From positions 1 to 8,629 of the forward strand of contig CALGGR010000059.1 in assembly GCA_937915755.1 (NCBI GenBank): 8,629 nt of DNA. The letters run 5' to 3'. A program made the position numbers and the translations under genes. Shown in pieces: positions 6,501-8,629 of this stretch. Positions within the stretch are counted from its first letter, which is position 1. Every line of letters starts with the position of its first letter. The notes under the pieces are model-generated. The model saw nothing but the letters and a program-made list of their open reading frames with translations, did no database searches and was not told the origin of the DNA. Source of the DNA: an uncultured Fretibacterium sp. (lineage in GTDB: Bacteria; Synergistota; Synergistia; Synergistales; Aminobacteriaceae).

Positions 6501-8629
6501 CCTTTATCCCTTTTAGCTAGTTTTTTGTCAGTGATACCTTCCTGAGCAAAAATATCATCAGGATTATTCTCAAGTCCTGCCCAGTCTCTTTTAGCGTCTT
6601 TAATGAGAGAATGTTTATCGCTAATCCAAACAGCTTTACCCTTGCCGTATCCGTGAGCTAGAGCGTCCATGATGATAGCTGCAATCTCGCGTCCTTTGCC
6701 TACGCCAGTTCCATCGCCGATGAAGTATCCTCTTCTTGAACCGTCAGGGTTTTTGTATCTGAAAGACTGACCTGCGTATATAACTGGAACGATTTGTGCA
6801 TTACTCAACAGTCCTTTTTCTTGAATGCGGGCAGGAAGTTTAGGGATATATGAAGCAGGGGGCATATCAACGGAGCGCATAGCAGTACTTTCATCAAGAA
6901 TGCCTGGATGTTCAGCAAAGCCGGTAAAAGTAGAATGGTATCGAGAGTTGATAGAGAGTTCTTCAGTGTCCGAAGCGTCAACATCATCGGTATTATCTTT
7001 AGATATAGGGCTTTTGCTGTGTTTGTTGTCTGCGATATTTTCAGCTTCAATTTCTTTTTGAGACTTAAGGGAGATATTTAATCCAGTTTTGGAGATATTC
7101 TCAATATCTGTAATAGATGTTTTATCGCCTCCCTGTTCAGTCTCTTCCTCAGTTTTAGGCTTTCTCCCGCGCTTTGGCTTTTCTGTTTTGTCCTGCGTCT
7201 GTTCAGTGTTAGCAACGGCGGTTTTTCTCTCTGTCTGAGTTTCTTTCTTTTCTGGCTGTGGAGATGGTTTCTCTGTATCTGTCTTTGTTTCTTCGGGCTT
7301 GTTATTCTCCGCATTATCAGTTTTCACCGCTGGAGCTTGAGTTTTCTGTGCTGTCTGCGGCTTGTTGTCTGTATCTGTAGTAGCTGCCGTTTCAGGTTCA
7401 GGATTTCGTGTATCAGCTTCAGGCTCTTGTGTTGCAGGTTGAGTGTCTGTGCTCTCGTTATTATCGGAGAGTTCTTGATTATCCTGCTGTCTTTGCGGTT
7501 TAGGGCTTGTGTTGATGTCTTCGTCCTCTGCCTCAGTATCTTCATCTTCTTCGGTGTCTTCGGTGTCCTCATCCTCATAGTCCCACGGTGTTTTAAGCTG
7601 TTCAGGGTCAATGTGAAAGTCAGTTTTCACATACTTATCGCCGTTCTCTTTCTCCCACTCTTTGATGTCAGGAATATCCTGCTGAATGTCGGCTAAATCA
7701 TTGATGACCTGTGCGAAGTCATCATCAGACTGTAAGCTGCCGTAACTGGCGGTAAAAGTGCCGTCTTTAGGGGTAGGGCCGTTATTATCGATAACGACGA
7801 TAACGTTACCGAAAGTAGTACCGTATTTCTTGTAGTTGCTGCCGTCAATGAGAATATTAGCTCTGACGTTGTATTTTCTCTTAATGTGCTTCCACCAATC
7901 CCTGAAAGCTGGAGCATCATCAGCCATGCCTTTACCGAGAATAGCGACTAACCGGCCGTTAGGTTTGAGTATCTGCAAAGCCTGTTCAATGTGCTTGATA
8001 GAGTTGCGAGTATCGCGCTGACCTTTTATGCGTCCCGCCGTAGCGGAGAAGGGAGGGTTCATGACGACGCGGTCAACAGCAAGAGGAGTTTCATCATCAC
8101 TGATGAACTTATCGTTATACGCCTTAATTTTTGGGGCAAGAATGTTGCCGATATGTTCAGCGTTCTCCCTGAGTACCTTACCATCAGCATACGGGTCGTT
8201 TAAGTTAATGACATTGAGATCAAAAGCGTCCAGTAAGTCAGCTCTTCTATTATTTAGCTCGTTAAGGATAAGAGCCCCTTCATCGGCATCAGCAAAGACA
8301 GCCAAGCCGCCCAAGCCAGCAGAAGGTTCAAGAACGGTCTGAACGGGTAATATGTTAGAGAGCCAAGCCGCGAGGAAAGCGAGAACGGGAGGAGTAGAGA
8401 ACTGCTGAAATTCATTCTGTTCTTCAGTTCTATTGCGCTGAGTTGGTATGAGTTCCTGAATTTTAACCAAGTCCCGCAGTGCCTCTAGCAGCAAGTACCC
8501 GTCTTCAGCATTAGTATTAGCTTTACCATCGTAACTATAATCGCCTTTGATGAACAAATTAATGCCCAGCTCCATAGCGTCATAAGCATCTTTAGGAGTG
8601 TATTTGCCCTGCCCCTGAGTACCGCCGAA
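569..8629 (-). CDS. Giant polyvalent protein: DNA methyltransferase-Strawberry-notch helicase-LPD, DarB-like (N-terminus outside window)
   Basis: The open frame covers 2,687 codons without a stop. Residues here are numbered from the first in-window Met (complement of 8573-8575), but 18 more open codons precede it (including YTPKDAYDA) and no ribosome binding site does, so the start is beyond the window. In order it has an N6-adenine methyltransferase (1-325), an acidic low-complexity linker (331-545), a Strawberry-notch SF2 helicase (546-1190), a beta-rich segment (about 1300-1515), a Pro/Asp linker (about 1597-1632), a helical region (about 1634-2060) and a C-terminal region (2065-2668) with one membrane-like segment. 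The catalytic motifs of both enzymes are intact. Fused methyltransferase-helicase-LPD proteins are known phage and conjugative-element 'polyvalent proteins'. P1 DarB, injected with the genome to block type I restriction, is the best studied. Co-injection and anti-restriction are therefore the likely role, by inference. It is convergent with the two membrane genes and so is transcribed separately from them. Confidence 0.93.
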   Translation of the reverse strand, partial: FGGTQGQGKYTPKDAYDAMELGINLFIKGDYSYDGKANTNAEDGYLLLEALRDLVKIQELIPTQRNRTEEQNEFQQFSTPPVLAFLAAWLSNILPVQTVLEPSAGLGGLAVFADADEGALILNELNNRRADLLDAFDLNVINLNDPYADGKVLRENAEHIGNILAPKIKAYNDKFISDDETPLAVDRVVMNPPFSATAGRIKGQRDTRNSIKHIEQALQILKPNGRLVAILGKGMADDAPAFRDWWKHIKRKYNVRANILIDGSNYKKYGTTFGNVIVVIDNNGPTPKDGTFTASYGSLQSDDDFAQVINDLADIQQDIPDIKEWEKENGDKYVKTDFHIDPEQLKTPWDYEDEDTEDTEEDEDTEAEDEDINTSPKPQRQQDNQELSDNNESTDTQPATQEPEADTRNPEPETAATTDTDNKPQTAQKTQAPAVKTDNAENNKPEETKTDTEKPSPQPEKKETQTERKTAVANTEQTQDKTEKPKRGRKPKTEEETEQGGDKTSITDIENISKTGLNISLKSQKEIEAENIADNKHSKSPISKDNTDDVDASDTEELSINSRYHSTFTGFAEHPGILDESTAMRSVDMPPASYIPKLPARIQEKGLLSNAQIVPVIYAGQSFRYKNPDGSRRGYFIGDGTGVGKGREIAAIIMDALAHGYGKGKAVWISDKHSLIKDAKRDWAGLENNPDDIFAQEGITDKKLAKRDKGIIFTAYSYMKGARIQQLKNWLGEDFDGVIVLDECHNVNNVLPQKKKFGKTKAAVSAINTSDFIDAFPEARVLYVSATGATEVRNLAMLKRLGLWGNSSVGGSGFTNAEDFVSSINKGGTAAMELVARDLKAMGLFNARSLSMDGVTFRTMLHNLNPHQIAVYDTVAECWQIIHMNMDKAIALCGGEKNKGIGSATSKYWGANQRFFNQIIITMQTPAMIQDIDKQLEAGNSIVIQLTNTFEANQNDALDKLKQSAKEGEEISYEDLDISPKETMLNFLNTCFPVQMMEEYEDEDGKVKTRPVLDSYGKPVENLEAVRMRDELIAKVNSIKQFPESPLDLIIDHFGPDAVAEVTGRSRRFVFDANGKRVEEKRNDRKIQAEINDFNEGRKRILIFSEKGGTGASYHASNDIKNQQKRIHYLLQGGWRADKAMQGLGRTHRSNEAHQPEYVLVTTDVPGQKRFISSIARRLFQLGALTTGERKMTTQGLFSEDDNLEATYMQDAVKQLFINLLRGEYPEFPNPDEVLEQLGFNPDMFSSNGKNNIPDVTRFLNRILSMKVAEQKKLFERFNECSKRSKEIAQTLGTLDRRTESIRADKINILQEVTINRNREYGTETKYVELELVKALNPRTWDNVMSKKPSAFYLMDTGEIVAAVPRKRSKTEIEDGITSQAFTLYYVNPRKGTTETSDYILNNQSPRQLRHFTKLNQSDAERIWNEQIKQLPPTYSEKRHMITGVLLPIWKRLGTSNLRVQRVTTDDGKSFLGRLIPEKDLKTTLYALGVQYDSSKKYSVEQLLSELNQQGMVATLSNNLKLKFSRVNGEKRLEILNFDFFQEKTLTQNGAILEIINSKRRIFLPSGNNSILNKLIQENPVLRVVVSRFANDIMEETSDDINSNIPDSEKLYAVHPFFRPDPDENPYINSSPYAFDNPDTEERYQSSKKVNKGRLLDRVARFAHDAIKGWRSDLPELAGHKELVYAQELLRKLNRERKTDVQDTVKRMRAITYKLNDDDFDLFSRAMQLLDLHETKELDENAALPWGFSSDTLEAEYSKIMKEVDRNNAVADAIEKAEILGRELAHDLADAADTLHLYNVRDKLKREHYFRHVVLEYFEQAHGGSRATLRNPTKRGYLKHREGSEKDISSDWITAMGEVWARMNGDIKILHTLAKLREAYDIAEDLKRQAFERNKNEALSQLIDTLKDNYSNDEDLFEAANKQLNSILNRKQAQSVARLFKMAKQGDLPEGDNHEWREVLYAMTMAGTLEQLPPKYRDEFTRYVGWLAGLQDNGRPKAAAQRFIRSGLHKDSNLKKMLGKKFTTWQDLIPDDYDIWSPVDSKLIFSASSVPENVMMIAQQNIDELLGMPLSDIGNALSMGGDKQLWVIPSALAKTLNDMGKSTPQGLLGKAARKAMSAFKSWVLFSPVSGRVIKYNWRNFFGDLEAVLQGNPEALMYVKQAFNELKKIYIHGGEATGLLAEFQKRGGALTAESREELLHNWEDLQDFANLLSEKKHISPLKMTLNMFKGYMKLATKLTEFREAILRYASFLAYVNMLKENNGNPAFYSMSKPDEVNALRGDIYDMAFKMANETLGAYDQISQNTKWLRDNSWMSFISWVEVNFRRSVQMYRNIWSGNSYLEYWIRKHGDDFINRFFGGGGNGNKPPKGNNGGDWDEDDSSNFRKLFRKLGRSPVYAMRFAITLALAAPLMLILSIFNKLNGENDAKLTPDVRAQPHLTLNTNERTGEVLYLNRLGSAFDFFETIGVETLPRDLKELFDGRITFTELANRITDGPLSKLINNFNPFFKGAVELLTGKKLYPDVEHPSSIRDNWEYVAQSLALDWYYKVLTGKPHAPAWELSSSIASTQKTEEAAYWYILSRKRQFQEQVLGRVYDGFAQTKQGEALYNARTAAHFGDKKMMRKYLKEFYRAGGVDKGLEASVSSMNPMYGLDDFEQMRFLKWLPREERKILRKADKFYQRMKYTLSF
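1382..1450 (-). other. Predicted membrane-like hydrophobic segment near the C-terminus of the giant protein
   Basis: Residues 2376-2398 (core FAITLALAAPLMLILSIF, 2381-2398) form the only long hydrophobic run in the protein. A basic patch (RKLFRKLGR, 2365-2373) precedes it, and a glycine-rich linker lies further upstream. About 270 mostly soluble residues follow. It could be a membrane helix or a buried helix. If it inserts, it would fit a protein that contacts the cell envelope during DNA entry, which is inference. Confidence 0.5.
1616..2383 (-). other. Domain: C-terminal region resembling a large polyvalent protein-associated domain (LPD38-like)
   Basis: Residues about 2065-2320. Landmarks are WVLFSPVSGRVIKYNWRNFFGDLEA (2104-2128) quoted in part: SWVLFSPVSG and YNWRNFFGDL, and later TKWLRDNSWMSFISWVEVNF (2286-2305) with its regular aromatic residues. 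These patterns match my memory of the LPD38-type region that ends many phage giant proteins. I am confident of the general class and less so of the number. Nothing catalytic is visible. It is followed by a glycine-rich stretch (2338-2354) and an acidic patch, GDWDEDD (2354-2360). Confidence 0.45.
2396..3676 (-). other. Domain: charged helical region of polyvalent-protein type
   Basis: Residues about 1634-2060, after a Pro/Asp-rich linker at about 1597-1632. The region is mostly amphipathic helix with many Lys, Arg, Asp and Glu. The stretch YFRHVVLEYF (1791-1800), then RGYLKHREGSEKDI (1817-1830) and the aromatic-rich SSDWITAMGEVWARM (1831-1845) resembles a block I remember from other giant phage proteins (RGxLKxREGSxxDI). 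This recollection has not been checked. No enzyme motif is seen. A structural or virion-packaging role is possible, as proposed for the non-enzymatic parts of polyvalent proteins. Confidence 0.45.
4031..4678 (-). other. Domain: beta-rich segment following the helicase
   Basis: Residues about 1300-1515. Alternating hydrophobic strands and turns are seen, for example KYVELELV (1308-1315), AFYLMDTGEIVAAV (1333-1346), FTLYYVNP (1364-1371), VQRVTTDDGKSFLGRLIP (1442-1459) and LKLKFSRV (1502-1509). I recall similar stretches after the helicase in phage methyltransferase-helicase proteins but cannot assign a family name. It has no visible catalytic motif and may bind DNA or pack against the helicase. 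Confidence 0.45.
5006..6940 (-). other. Domain: Strawberry-notch-type superfamily 2 helicase/ATPase
   Basis: Residues 546-1190. The entry region (571-606, MPPASYIPKLP... to AGQSFR) is typical of the Strawberry-notch family. GDGTGVGKGR (620-629, K627) is the Walker A site, VLDECH (722-727) is motif II with the DECH box, and YVSATG (765-770) is motif III. In the second lobe, FSEKGGTGASYHA (1086-1098) and QGLGRTHRSN (1124-1133, with arginine-finger residues R1128 and R1131) correspond to motifs V and VI. All ATPase residues are present. The family remodels or translocates on DNA using ATP. Fused to a methyltransferase, it is the core of DarB-like phage proteins and may clear or move along incoming DNA, which is an inference. 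Confidence 0.85.
6941..7585 (-). other. Acidic, low-complexity interdomain linker
   Basis: Residues 331-545 join the methyltransferase to the helicase. Residues 333-353 are almost wholly Asp, Glu and Thr, and 355-485 are rich in Lys, Thr, Glu, Pro, Gln and Asn. Almost no aromatic or large hydrophobic residues occur until about 488. It should be disordered and let the two enzymes move independently. The DNA here is strongly pyrimidine-rich on the + strand and carries small tandem repeats such as TTCGGTGTC twice near 7549-7566. KRGRKPK at 468-474 is AT-hook-like. Length and composition of such linkers usually vary between relatives. Confidence 0.8.
7601..8629 (-). other. Domain: gamma-type N6-adenine DNA methyltransferase
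   Basis: This is the N-terminal part of the giant protein as seen here, residues 1-325 plus 18 codons upstream. The segment around QQFSTPPVLAFLAAWL (57-72) is the motif X-like start. VLEPSAGLGG (81-90) is motif I, which binds S-adenosylmethionine. VVMNPPFSA (170-178) holds the NPPF catalytic motif IV. LKPNGRLVAIL (203-213) is a typical later strand. The order X-I-IV marks the gamma class, which methylates adenine N6. No clear target-recognition domain is present, so the sequence specificity cannot be read from it and may be relaxed. In DarB-like proteins this domain is fused to a helicase and is thought to act on incoming DNA. The motifs look intact, so catalysis is expected. Confidence 0.85.

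Noticed and set aside
7337..7696. Forward frame coding for a very hydrophobic 119-residue protein
   Set aside because: It is the complement of the Asp/Glu/Thr/Lys-rich linker, whose antisense codons automatically give Val, Leu, Phe, Cys and Arg. It has no ribosome binding site.
8573..8575. Met at complement 8573-8575 as the true start of the giant gene
   Set aside because: No Shine-Dalgarno sequence precedes it, and the frame continues with family-like sequence to the window edge.
1..8629. tRNA genes, CRISPR arrays, insertion sequences, attachment sites
   Set aside because: The coding frames fill the window, and no cloverleaf, spaced direct repeats or terminal inverted repeats were seen.

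Overview
The window is part of a bacterial mobile genome, most likely a phage or prophage (a conjugative element or plasmid is the alternative). Two small forward-strand genes at the left edge converge on one enormous reverse-strand gene that fills about 93% of the sequence. The Shine-Dalgarno site is bacterial and base composition is moderate. I cannot name a host.

Layout: (1) 3-395, + strand: a 130-residue protein with an eight-heptad coiled coil and one C-terminal membrane segment, resembling the XhlA/holin-associated type of phage membrane protein. (2) 410-526, + strand: a 38-codon frame for a second single-span membrane protein. It has a strong ribosome binding site, but its sixth codon is TGA. 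(3) 535-570: a hairpin followed by a T-rich tract, placed to terminate transcription from both sides. (4) 569 to the right edge, - strand: an uninterrupted frame of 2,687 codons that stays open at the window end, so its true start lies outside.

The giant protein reads, N to C: gamma-type N6-adenine DNA methyltransferase (EPSAGLGG, NPPF), a long acidic low-complexity linker with one AT-hook-like motif, a Strawberry-notch-type SF2 helicase (GDGTGVGKGR, DECH, SAT, GLGRTHR), a beta-rich segment, then about 1,000 residues of mostly helical sequence ending in regions like the 'large polyvalent protein' domains, with one late membrane-like segment. This is the plan of phage polyvalent proteins such as P1 DarB, which travel in the virion and protect incoming DNA from restriction. 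That role is inferred here from architecture.

Two whole-window signals fit that theme. By hand scan, GANTC occurs zero times and GATC once in 8,629 bases, where about 34 of each would be expected by simple chance. This looks like strong counter-selection of two classic restriction/methylation sites in the same DNA that carries a putative anti-restriction protein. The third notable point is the in-frame TGA in the small membrane gene, which could be a nonsense mutation, readthrough or phage stop-codon recoding.
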